The notes beneath the pieces were generated by a model. It was not told the origin of the DNA. It worked only from the letters and a program-made list of their open reading frames with translations, and ran no database searches. The position numbers and the translations under genes were made by a program. Source: Pseudomonadota bacterium (lineage in GTDB: Bacteria > Pseudomonadota > Gammaproteobacteria > Steroidobacterales > Steroidobacteraceae). From it: a stretch of DNA of 13,093 nucleotides. Shown here piece by piece: positions 7,318-13,093 of this stretch. Position 1 is the first letter of the stretch, and each line of letters opens with the position of its first letter. The stretch lies in contig JAPTUI010000221.1 in assembly GCA_028067895.1 (NCBI GenBank), positions 1 to 13,093 of the forward strand, in the 5' to 3' direction.

Positions 7318-9687
7318 TCAATTGCGCAGCGGCTTACCGGTCTTCAGCGTGTGCACGATGCGCTCCTGGGTCTTCGCGTTGCCGAGCAGCGCGAGGAAGT
7401 GGCGCCGCTCGAGTGCGAGGATCCAGTCCTCGTCGACTTCGGTTCCCGCCTCCACGTCCCCGCCGGTCATCACCTCGGCGATGCGCGAGCCGATCTCGAA
7501 GTCGTAGGGACTGATGAAGTGCCCCTCGAGCAGGTTCACCAGCTGCGCTTTGATCGAGGCCGCGCCGGTGCGCCCGGCGACCGCGAAGCGTGCCCCGGCG
7601 AGCGGCGGGCGGTAGCCGGCCTCGGCCAGTGCGAGCGCCTGCTGCTTCGCGACGTACAACAGTTCATCGGCGTTGAACACCACCGGATCACTGTCGCGCA
7701 GGAAACCGAGTCGGCGCGCCTCGAGGCCGCTGCCGGCGACCTTGGCGGTGGCGATCGCCATGTAGTAGTCCTTCAGTGCCGCGAATAGATCGCCACGGCT
7801 CTCGTGCGCGGCGCGACGCGCGAACTCCTTGCAGCCCCCGCCTCCGGGCAGCAACCCGACGCCGGCCTCGACCAGCCCCACGTACGACTCCAGTGCCGCC
7901 ACCACCCGGTCGCAGTGCAGCATGAACTCGCAGCCGCCGCCGAATACGTAGCCTTGGGTCGCCGCCACCGTCGGGATGAGACTGTAGCGCAGACGCATGG
8001 AGGTGCTCTGGAAGCGCGCGATCACCGCCTCGAGCGTCTTCCAGTCGCCGGCGGCGAGCGCCGGGCGCAAGGCCTCGAGGTTCGCGCCGACGGAGAACGG
8101 CGGTTCGCTCTGCCAGAACACCAACGCCCGGTAGCGCGTTTCGGCCAGATCGATCGCCTGGTTCAGCCCCTCGAGCGCCTCCGGGGAGATCGAGTGGGCC
8201 TTGGTCTTCAGGGAGGCCACGAGTACGCCATCGCCACTCGTGAAGGCCCGCACCGCCCCGTTCTCATAGACCGTCTCGCCGAGCTCGCGCCGCTCCCCGA
8301 CAAGCGCCACGGGCCACAACTGACGCCGATACACCGGCAGCTCGGAGCGGCCCACCAGACGCTCACTGGAGGCATCATAGGATCCCTGCGGCGCATGCAC
8401 GCCCGTGCGACCGGCTTCCACCACCCACGCGGGCAGCGGTGTCGAGGCGAGCGCCTCGCCGGCGCGGATGTCGGACTCGATCCACCCCGCGACGCGCGCC
8501 CAGCCGGCCGCCTGCCACACCTCGAACGGTCCGCGCTGCCAGCCGAAACCCCATCGCATGGCCAGATCAACGTCGCGGGCCGAGTGGGCAATCTCGCCGA
8601 GCTGACAGGCGATGTAGTGAAACGTGTCACGCCAGCAGGCCCAGAGAAATTTCGCCTGCGGGTGATCGCTCGAGCGCAGCGCCTCGAGGCGCGCCCCCGC
8701 ATCTTCGATCTTGAGCATCTCGGTGACGGCCGCATCGGCCTTCTCCCCGGCCGGCACATGCGTGCCGCTCGCCGGGTCGAGCACCAGCAGATCCTGTCCC
8801 TTCTTGCGGTAGATGCCCGCCTTGGTCTTGGCCCCGAGCGCACCGGCGGCGATCAGCTGCTCGAGCCACGGCGGAGAGACGAACAGCCCATGCCAGGGAT
8901 CCTGCGGCAGACCCTCGCGCATGGTGCGTACCACGTGCGCAAAGGTATCGAGGCCGACGACGTCCGCGGTGCGGAAGGTCGCGGATTTCGGCCGCCCGAG
9001 GCGAGGTCCGGTCAGATCGTCGACCACGTCGAAGCGCAGTTGATATTTGGCCGCGTTGGCGAGCGTGGCGAGCAGCGAGAACACCCCGACGCGGTTGGCT
9101 ACGAAGTTCGGCGTGTCCTTGGCGCGGATCACGCCCTTGCCGAGTGTGGTGACCAGGAATGTCTCGAGATGATCGAGGATCGGGGCATCCGAGGCGCTGC
9201 ACGGAATCAGTTCAGCGAGGTGCATGTAGCGCGGCGGATTGAAGAAGTGCACCCCGCAGAAACGCGATCGCAGCGCCGCCGGACAGGCCTCGGCGAGCGC
9301 CTCGATCGACAGTCCCGAGGTGTTGGTGGCAAAGATCGTCCGCGCCCCGAGCACCGGCGCCACCTTGTGGTACAGGTCGCGCTTCCACTCGAGTCGCTCG
9401 GCGATCGCCTCGATGACCAGGTCGCACTCGGCCAGCCGGCCGAGATCCTCGGCGTAGTTCGCCGGCTGGATGAACTCGGCGATGCCAGGCTCGGCGAGCG
9501 GCGCCGGCTGCTGCTTGCGCAGCGCGGCAATGGCTTTCTCGGCGATGCCGCTGCCGCCTTCGGGATCGGGCAGATCGAACAACAACGTCGGCACCTGCGC
9601 GTTGAGCAGGTGCGCGGCGATCTGCGCGCCCATCACGCCCGCGCCGAGCACGGCCACCTTGCGGATCATGAAATTCGTTTCAGACAT
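7318..9687 (-). CDS. 3-hydroxyacyl-CoA dehydrogenase/enoyl-CoA hydratase fusion, FadN type (dehydrogenase first)
   Basis: This bifunctional enzyme hydrates trans-2-enoyl-CoA and oxidises the resulting 3-hydroxyacyl-CoA with NAD+, acting before the thiolase. It has 789 residues and the dehydrogenase domain comes first. The NAD site is VAVLGAGVMGAQIA (11-24), followed by ATNTSGLSIEAL. The catalytic His147 lies in GVHFFNPPRYMHLAEL, with its partner Glu159. The dehydrogenase C-terminal domain ends with AKTKAGIYRKKG. The hydratase domain fills the C-terminal 300 residues, with a GAN oxyanion-hole turn and both expected glutamates, in GGGCEF and GLVEAGVGLLPGGGG. The order and length match Bacillus FadN (YusL). 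The ATG at 9685-9687 has a strong GAGGAAG ribosome binding site; a longer reading to 9756 is less likely because it would add only unstructured residues. The regulator gene ends 85 bases upstream, a gap that carries two strong hairpins. Confidence 0.93.
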   Translation of the reverse strand: MSETNFMIRKVAVLGAGVMGAQIAAHLLNAQVPTLLFDLPDPEGGSGIAEKAIAALRKQQPAPLAEPGIAEFIQPANYAEDLGRLAECDLVIEAIAERLEWKRDLYHKVAPVLGARTIFATNTSGLSIEALAEACPAALRSRFCGVHFFNPPRYMHLAELIPCSASDAPILDHLETFLVTTLGKGVIRAKDTPNFVANRVGVFSLLATLANAAKYQLRFDVVDDLTGPRLGRPKSATFRTADVVGLDTFAHVVRTMREGLPQDPWHGLFVSPPWLEQLIAAGALGAKTKAGIYRKKGQDLLVLDPASGTHVPAGEKADAAVTEMLKIEDAGARLEALRSSDHPQAKFLWACWRDTFHYIACQLGEIAHSARDVDLAMRWGFGWQRGPFEVWQAAGWARVAGWIESDIRAGEALASTPLPAWVVEAGRTGVHAPQGSYDASSERLVGRSELPVYRRQLWPVALVGERRELGETVYENGAVRAFTSGDGVLVASLKTKAHSISPEALEGLNQAIDLAETRYRALVFWQSEPPFSVGANLEALRPALAAGDWKTLEAVIARFQSTSMRLRYSLIPTVAATQGYVFGGGCEFMLHCDRVVAALESYVGLVEAGVGLLPGGGGCKEFARRAAHESRGDLFAALKDYYMAIATAKVAGSGLEARRLGFLRDSDPVVFNADELLYVAKQQALALAEAGYRPPLAGARFAVAGRTGAASIKAQLVNLLEGHFISPYDFEIGSRIAEVMTGGDVEAGTEVDEDWILALERRHFLALLGNAKTQERIVHTLKTGKPLRN

Positions 9688-9704
9688 GACTTCCTCTGCT
9701 GCTG

Positions 9705-9723
9705 CGGTCCGCGCTGCGGACCG
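9705..9723 (-). other. Intercistronic hairpin 1 upstream of the FadN-type gene
   Basis: CGGTCCGC (9705-9712) and GCGGACCG (9716-9723) form a perfect 8-bp stem with a 3-base loop, 17 bases before the start codon. No T-run follows on the minus strand, so termination is unlikely. Effects on translation or mRNA processing are possible. The sequence CTGCGGTCC at 9702-9710 is repeated at 9762-9770. Confidence 0.55.
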
Positions 9724-9731
9724 TTCATGGC

Positions 9732-9752
9732 GCGGCCCGCCGGCCGGGCCGC
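9732..9752 (-). other. Intercistronic hairpin 2 between regulator and FadN-type gene
   Basis: GCGGCCCG (9732-9739) and CGGGCCGC (9745-9752) form a perfect, fully GC 8-bp stem with a 5-base loop. It lies between the regulator stop and hairpin 1. Without a T-run it is not a classical terminator. It may stabilise or segment the operon mRNA. Confidence 0.55.
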
Positions 9753-9772
9753 TCACTGTCTCTGCGGTCCAC

Positions 9773-10471
9773 TCAGCTTGACGTACCCTCGCCGCGGGGC
9801 GTCGTCATACCGGCCAGCACGAACGGTACCACGTGCTTGACGATCAGATCCGGATCGCGCGCCGATACGGCCGAACGGCCGAAGAGTTTCAAGATGTCGT
9901 TGCCCGCGAACGCGTGAAACATCACGCTGAAACCGAGGTGCAGTCGCCAGGCGACTTCCTCGGCCGTGAGCTCCGGCAGCGCGCGCCCCAGCGCTTCGGT
10001 GTAGCGAGAGACCAGATGGCCCCACTCGCGCGAGAGCGTCTCGCGCAGCGCGCGGTGATTCTCCACCAGCACGCGCGAGAACAGACGCACGAACAGCGCG
10101 CCACCGCGCGAGGGATCCTTCGAGAGTGCCAGTGCTGGACGCACGTAGCACATCACCACCGCCTCGGCATCGAACCTCGCGGTGCCAGTCGATGCGCGCG
10201 CCTCGAGCGAGTCGAGTTCGCGCAGGCATTCGCGCGCCCAGGGCTCGAAGCGGCGGGCGAACACCGCCTCGAACAGCGCATTCTTGGAGCGGAAGTGATA
10301 ATTGACCGCGGCGAGATTGACCCCGGCCTGCTGCGTGATCAACCGCAGCGAGGTGGCCTCCAGGCCCAGCTCGACGAACAGCCGTTCGGCCGCCTCGAGA
10401 ATCCGCAGGGCGGTCTCCGAGTACTTCGGCTCGGCAGGTGCGCCGTCAGCGGACAGGGAGGCGGATTTCAC
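9773..10471 (-). CDS. PsrA-like TetR-family regulator of fatty-acid degradation
   Basis: This 232-residue protein is a DNA-binding repressor of the TetR family. Residues 20-64 form the helix-turn-helix (SLRLITQQAGVNLAAVNYHF), followed by RSKNALFEAVFARRF. This stretch is strikingly like Pseudomonas PsrA, which senses long-chain fatty acids or their CoA esters and represses beta-oxidation genes. The C-terminal ligand domain is complete but less familiar. The start is GTG at 10469-10471, with a TAAGG ribosome binding site nine bases away; no ATG fits. It directly precedes the FadN-type fusion and the thiolase on the same strand. A candidate operator with PsrA-like AAAC/GTTT half-sites lies immediately upstream, so self-regulation is likely. 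The family is certain; PsrA-type function is inferred from the recognition region, the operator and the neighbours. Confidence 0.9.
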   Translation of the reverse strand: MKSASLSADGAPAEPKYSETALRILEAAERLFVELGLEATSLRLITQQAGVNLAAVNYHFRSKNALFEAVFARRFEPWARECLRELDSLEARASTGTARFDAEAVVMCYVRPALALSKDPSRGGALFVRLFSRVLVENHRALRETLSREWGHLVSRYTEALGRALPELTAEEVAWRLHLGFSVMFHAFAGNDILKLFGRSAVSARDPDLIVKHVVPFVLAGMTTPRGEGTSS

Positions 10472-10483
10472 CGGGGCAGTACC

Positions 10484-10503
10484 TTAAACAACCGTTTTAA
10501 ACG
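10484..10503. promoter_or_regulatory. Candidate PsrA-type operator
   Basis: AAAC-AACC-GTTT (10486-10497) fits the AAAC-N2-4-GTTT core known for Pseudomonas PsrA, though the flanking bases are T rather than G/C. A third half-site makes an overlapping palindrome, CGTTTTAAACG (10493-10503). The site covers the predicted -10 element and transcription start and abuts the ribosome binding site of the regulator gene. This suits repression. Confidence 0.6.
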
Positions 10504-10528
10504 TACATTTATTTTAAATCTCGGTCAA
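10500..10528 (-). promoter_or_regulatory. Candidate sigma-70 promoter of the regulator-fusion-thiolase operon
   Basis: On the minus strand TTGACC (10528-10523) serves as the -35 element. A 17-base spacer separates it from TACGTT (10505-10500) as the -10. The start point would fall near 10493, leaving a leader of about 20 bases before the GTG. The surrounding run is unusually A+T-rich for this region. Confidence 0.5.
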
Positions 10529-10548
10529 GCCGTCTCCCGGCGGCCGGA

Positions 10549-12612
10549 TCAGTCCCAGCGGCCGCGTGCGGCAGCCTCGAGCAGCCGCGGCGCCGGCGCC
10601 CAGCGCGCGCCGTGGCTGCGTGCGAGCCGCTCCATCGTCGCAATCACCTTCTCGAGTCCGTCCTGCAGGCCCCAGTACATCGGACCGCCCTTGTACGCCG
10701 GAAAGCCGTAGCCGTGAATGTAGACCACATCGATGTCGCCCGAGCGACTTGCGATGCCCTCGGCGAGGATCTTCGCCCCCTCGTTGATGAGCGGATGCAG
10801 CAGCCGCGCCAGGATCTCCTCCTCGGCGATCGCGCGCCGCTCGATGCCGAGCTCGCGTGAGACCGACTCGATCAGGGCGAGCGCCTCGGGGTTGTGCCGG
10901 CGCTTGCCCCCCTCGTAGCGGTAGAAGCCCGCGCCGCTCTTGCGTCCCAGACGGCCCTCCTCGGCCATGCGCCGCAGGATCGGCGACCAACGCTCATCGG
11001 CCGGCAGCGTGCGATTGCGGCGGATCGCCCAGCCGACGTCGTTACCGGCCAGATCGCGCATCGCCAGCGGCCCCATGGCGAACCCGAACCCCTCGATCAC
11101 CCCGTCGACCTGCTCGGGGGTGGCGCCTTCCTCGAGCAGCCGCTCAGCCTCCACCCCGTAGTAGAGCAGCATCCGATTGCCGATGAATCCATCGCAGTTG
11201 CCGGCCATCACCGGGATCTTGCCCAGGCGCTTGGCGAGCGCCATGACGGTGGCGAGCGTCTGCGGAGAACTCGCCGCGCCGCGCACGTTCTCCATCAGCT
11301 TCATCACGTGCGCGGGACTGAAAAAATGCGTGCCGACCACCTGCTGCGGCCGACCGGTCACCTGCGCGAGCTGGTCGATGTCGAGCGTCGAGGTGTTGGT
11401 GGCGAGGATTGCGTGGGCGGGCAGATTCCGATCGAGCTGCTCGAACACCGCGCGCTTGAGCTGCGGATCCTCGAACACCGCCTCGATGGCGATGTCGGCC
11501 GTCGCGAGCGACTCGTAGCCCGTGGTGCCGGTAATGCGTTGCAGTGCCGCATCGGCTTGCGCACGGCTCAGCCGACCCCGCTCGACGGTCTGGGCGTACA
11601 CGGCACGGATCCGCTCCATCGCGGCCGCGAGCGCTGCGTCCGAGACATCGAGCAGCGTCACAGGAATGTCCGCAGTGGCGAACAGAACCGCAATCCCCGC
11701 CCCCATGGTGCCGCCGCCGCCCACTGCGGCGCGCCGGATCGGCAGCGGCTCGACCTGTGCCCCCACCCCCTCGATCTTACGGGCGGCGCGCTCGGCATCG
11801 AACACATGCATCAGCGCCTTGCGCTGCGGGCTCTCGCGGCACTCCAGGTAATACCGGCGCTCGAGCGCAAACGCCTCGGCGCGCCCCCGGGTGCAAGCCG
11901 CCTCGATCGCATCGGCGATGCGCCAGGGGGCGAGCTGGCCCTTGAATTTACGCTCATGCGCCGCACGCCAGGCGCTGAACAGCTGCCGATCGACGCCGGT
12001 GACCTTCTCCTCGCGCTCACTGGCGAGCGGCCCGGGGCCTTCGTCGGCGAGGCGGCGCGCCCAGGCCAGGGCCTCGGGCAACAGAGCATCGGCCAGCGCA
12101 TCGATCACCCCGAGCGTGCGCGCACGCGCCGCCGGGAGCGCCTCGCCCGTCGAGATGGCCTCGAGCGCCGCCTGCGGCCCGGCGAGTCGCGTGAAGCGCT
12201 GCGTACCGCCGGCACCGGGAATCAGGCCGAGTTTCACCTCCGGCAGGCCCACCCTCGCGCCGCTCGCGGCAATGCGCGCATGACAGGCGAGCGCGAGCTC
12301 GAAGCCCCCGCCGAGCGCCACACCGTCGATGGCCGCCACGACCGGCTTGCCGAGCGATTCGATCCGAGCGATCACCTCGAGCAGGATCGGCGGCTCGAAG
12401 GCTGCGCCGGAGGCGATCTCGCGGATGTCCGCGCCGGCCGGAAACGAACCGTTCGCGCCGATGATGACCACGGCCCTGACCGTAGCATCGGCAGCGGCGC
12501 GGTTCATGCCCTCCATCAGTCCACGGCGCACCTCTAGACTGAGCGCATTGACCGGAGAGTTGTCGATTTCAAGGACGGCGACGTCGCCGTCGCAGCGATA
12601 ATGGGTCGGCAC
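10549..12612 (-). CDS. Enoyl-CoA hydratase/3-hydroxyacyl-CoA dehydrogenase fusion, FadB/FadJ type (hydratase first)
   Basis: This is a multifunctional beta-oxidation enzyme with the hydratase domain (about 1-190) before the NAD-dependent dehydrogenase (about 295-680), the FadB/FadJ and peroxisomal MFE-1 order. Both hydratase glutamates are present, in GVALGGGFELAL (about 105) and GLPEVKLGLIPGAGG (about 125). PAGADI forms the oxyanion hole. The dehydrogenase shows the Rossmann motif GGGGTMGAGIA (about 298-308), ATNTSTLDIDQL, the catalytic His in GTHFFSPAHVMKL (about 429) and its Glu about 12 residues on. A second dehydrogenase C-terminal repeat is present (GYGFPAYKGGPMYWG). At 687 residues it is shorter than FadB. 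The GTG at 12610-12612 with GGGAAG upstream is preferred to a TTG at 12627. It lies 77 bases before the regulator gene and 79 after the APS kinase stop. It may be transcribed separately from the operon. Confidence 0.93.
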   Translation of the reverse strand: MPTHYRCDGDVAVLEIDNSPVNALSLEVRRGLMEGMNRAAADATVRAVVIIGANGSFPAGADIREIASGAAFEPPILLEVIARIESLGKPVVAAIDGVALGGGFELALACHARIAASGARVGLPEVKLGLIPGAGGTQRFTRLAGPQAALEAISTGEALPAARARTLGVIDALADALLPEALAWARRLADEGPGPLASEREEKVTGVDRQLFSAWRAAHERKFKGQLAPWRIADAIEAACTRGRAEAFALERRYYLECRESPQRKALMHVFDAERAARKIEGVGAQVEPLPIRRAAVGGGGTMGAGIAVLFATADIPVTLLDVSDAALAAAMERIRAVYAQTVERGRLSRAQADAALQRITGTTGYESLATADIAIEAVFEDPQLKRAVFEQLDRNLPAHAILATNTSTLDIDQLAQVTGRPQQVVGTHFFSPAHVMKLMENVRGAASSPQTLATVMALAKRLGKIPVMAGNCDGFIGNRMLLYYGVEAERLLEEGATPEQVDGVIEGFGFAMGPLAMRDLAGNDVGWAIRRNRTLPADERWSPILRRMAEEGRLGRKSGAGFYRYEGGKRRHNPEALALIESVSRELGIERRAIAEEEILARLLHPLINEGAKILAEGIASRSGDIDVVYIHGYGFPAYKGGPMYWGLQDGLEKVIATMERLARSHGARWAPAPRLLEAAARGRWD

Positions 12613-12639
12613 GGTACTTCCCAACAAAGCAATCGCACG

Positions 12640-12668
12640 ATGGTAGCGCGCCGCGCGCGTGTTATCGA
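12640..12668 (-). promoter_or_regulatory. Weak candidate promoter for the hydratase-first fusion gene
   Basis: On the minus strand TCGATA (12668-12663) and TACCAT (12645-12640) each match four of six consensus bases with a 17-base spacer. They lie in the gap after the APS kinase stop. No AAAC/GTTT operator is visible here. Confidence 0.25.
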
Positions 12669-12691
12669 GCCATCCGCGACCCGCGCCGCCT

Positions 12692-13093
12692 TCAGCTCGT
12701 GATGATCTGGCGCGCTTTTAGGGCCTCGAGCACGTGCCGCGCTTCCTCTTCCGGTCCGATTGGACTCGGCGTCAGCACGATCTCCGGGCTCTGCGGCGCC
12801 TCGTAGGGCGAATCGATGCCGGTGAAGTTCTTGATCTTGCCTTCGAGCGCACGCGCATAGAGGCCCTTCGGATCGCGCCGCTGGCACTCCTCGAGCGGCG
12901 TGTCGACGAAGATCTCGATGAACTCCTCGGCCTCGAGCAGCTCGCGCACCATGCGCCGCTCGGCGCGGAACGGCGAGATGAACGAACACAGCACCACCGC
13001 CCCGGCGTCGACGAACAGCTTGGCCACCTCGCCCACGCGGCGGATGTTCTCGACGCGGTCCGCGTCGGTGAAGCCGAGGTCGCGATTCAGGCC
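12692..13093 (-). CDS. cysC: Adenylylsulfate (APS) kinase, C-terminal part (runs off the window)
   Basis: APS kinase phosphorylates adenylylsulfate with ATP to PAPS in sulfate activation and assimilation. The visible 133 residues begin inside the domain with GLNRDLGFTDADRVENIRRV. They continue with the signature SFISPFRAERRMVREL, then ECQRRDPKGLYARA, and GKIKNFTGIDSPYEAP, all hallmarks of the family. The P-loop and the N-terminus lie beyond the right edge. It may therefore be a free-standing CysC or the C-terminal half of a CysNC fusion with the ATP sulfurylase large subunit. The stop codon is at 12692-12694. It is on the same strand as the beta-oxidation genes but serves an unrelated pathway, so co-regulation is not implied. 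Confidence 0.93.
   Translation of the reverse strand, partial: GLNRDLGFTDADRVENIRRVGEVAKLFVDAGAVVLCSFISPFRAERRMVRELLEAEEFIEIFVDTPLEECQRRDPKGLYARALEGKIKNFTGIDSPYEAPQSPEIVLTPSPIGPEEEARHVLEALKARQIITS

Noticed and set aside
5871..7514. Long plus-strand open frame (547 codons) opposite the thiolase
   Set aside because: It is antisense to a clear thiolase with all catalytic motifs. It arises because GC-rich coding DNA rarely has stop codons on the opposite strand, and it has no domain or plausible start.
7804..9840. Long plus-strand open frame (678 codons) opposite the FadN-type fusion
   Set aside because: It is an antisense shadow of a well-supported gene; its translation is Arg/His-rich, with no recognisable domain.
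10894..12537. Long plus-strand open frame (547 codons) opposite the hydratase-first fusion
   Set aside because: It is an antisense shadow for the same reason: the minus-strand protein has conserved motifs throughout.
1..13093. CRISPR array, toxin-antitoxin pair, phage or defence system
   Set aside because: No regularly spaced repeats, integrase, phage structural gene or defence-type enzyme was found. All confidently called genes are metabolic, transport, regulatory or ankyrin-repeat.

Overview
The window looks like chromosome from a GC-rich proteobacterium. A PsrA-type TetR regulator, fused beta-oxidation enzymes, an APS kinase and a TonB-dependent outer-membrane receptor together point to a Gram-negative, most likely gammaproteobacterial, host. 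No taxon can be fixed from the sequence alone. No phage, plasmid, CRISPR or rRNA/tRNA gene was found.

Layout. Positions 1-393 (minus) hold the N-terminal part of a PLP-dependent class V aminotransferase of the isopenicillin-N-epimerase-like group. Positions 394-1062 are gene-poor, with one small uncertain ORF. Positions 1063-1923 (minus) encode a membrane-anchored ankyrin-repeat protein. Positions 1924-3394 are about 1.5 kb without a recognisable gene but with several perfect inverted repeats. Positions 3395-5842 (plus) encode a complete TonB-dependent receptor, visibly richer in A+T than the rest, closed by a near-ideal intrinsic terminator at 5890-5923. From 6093 to the right edge everything is on the minus strand and very GC-rich. 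In transcription order it is the end of an APS kinase (12692-13093), an enoyl-CoA hydratase/3-hydroxyacyl-CoA dehydrogenase fusion (10549-12612), a PsrA-like TetR regulator (9773-10471), a second fusion with the reverse domain order (7318-9687), and a thiolase (6093-7295).

How the genes work together. The regulator, the FadN-type fusion and the thiolase are closely spaced and probably form one operon, reading from a promoter at about 10500-10528. AAAC/GTTT half-sites over the -10 region and predicted start point suggest that the regulator controls its own operon. The upstream 687-aa fusion supplies the same hydratase and dehydrogenase activities in FadB/FadJ domain order. Together these enzymes give the hydration, oxidation and thiolysis steps of fatty-acid beta-oxidation. 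The acyl-CoA dehydrogenase, the CoA ligase and a fatty-acid transporter are not in the window. I found no clear new defence or mobile system. The most interesting points are the paired fusions of opposite architecture around a regulator, the operator/promoter overlap, the strong hairpins between regulator and FadN-type gene, and the unexplained 1924-3394 stretch next to the A+T-richer receptor gene.
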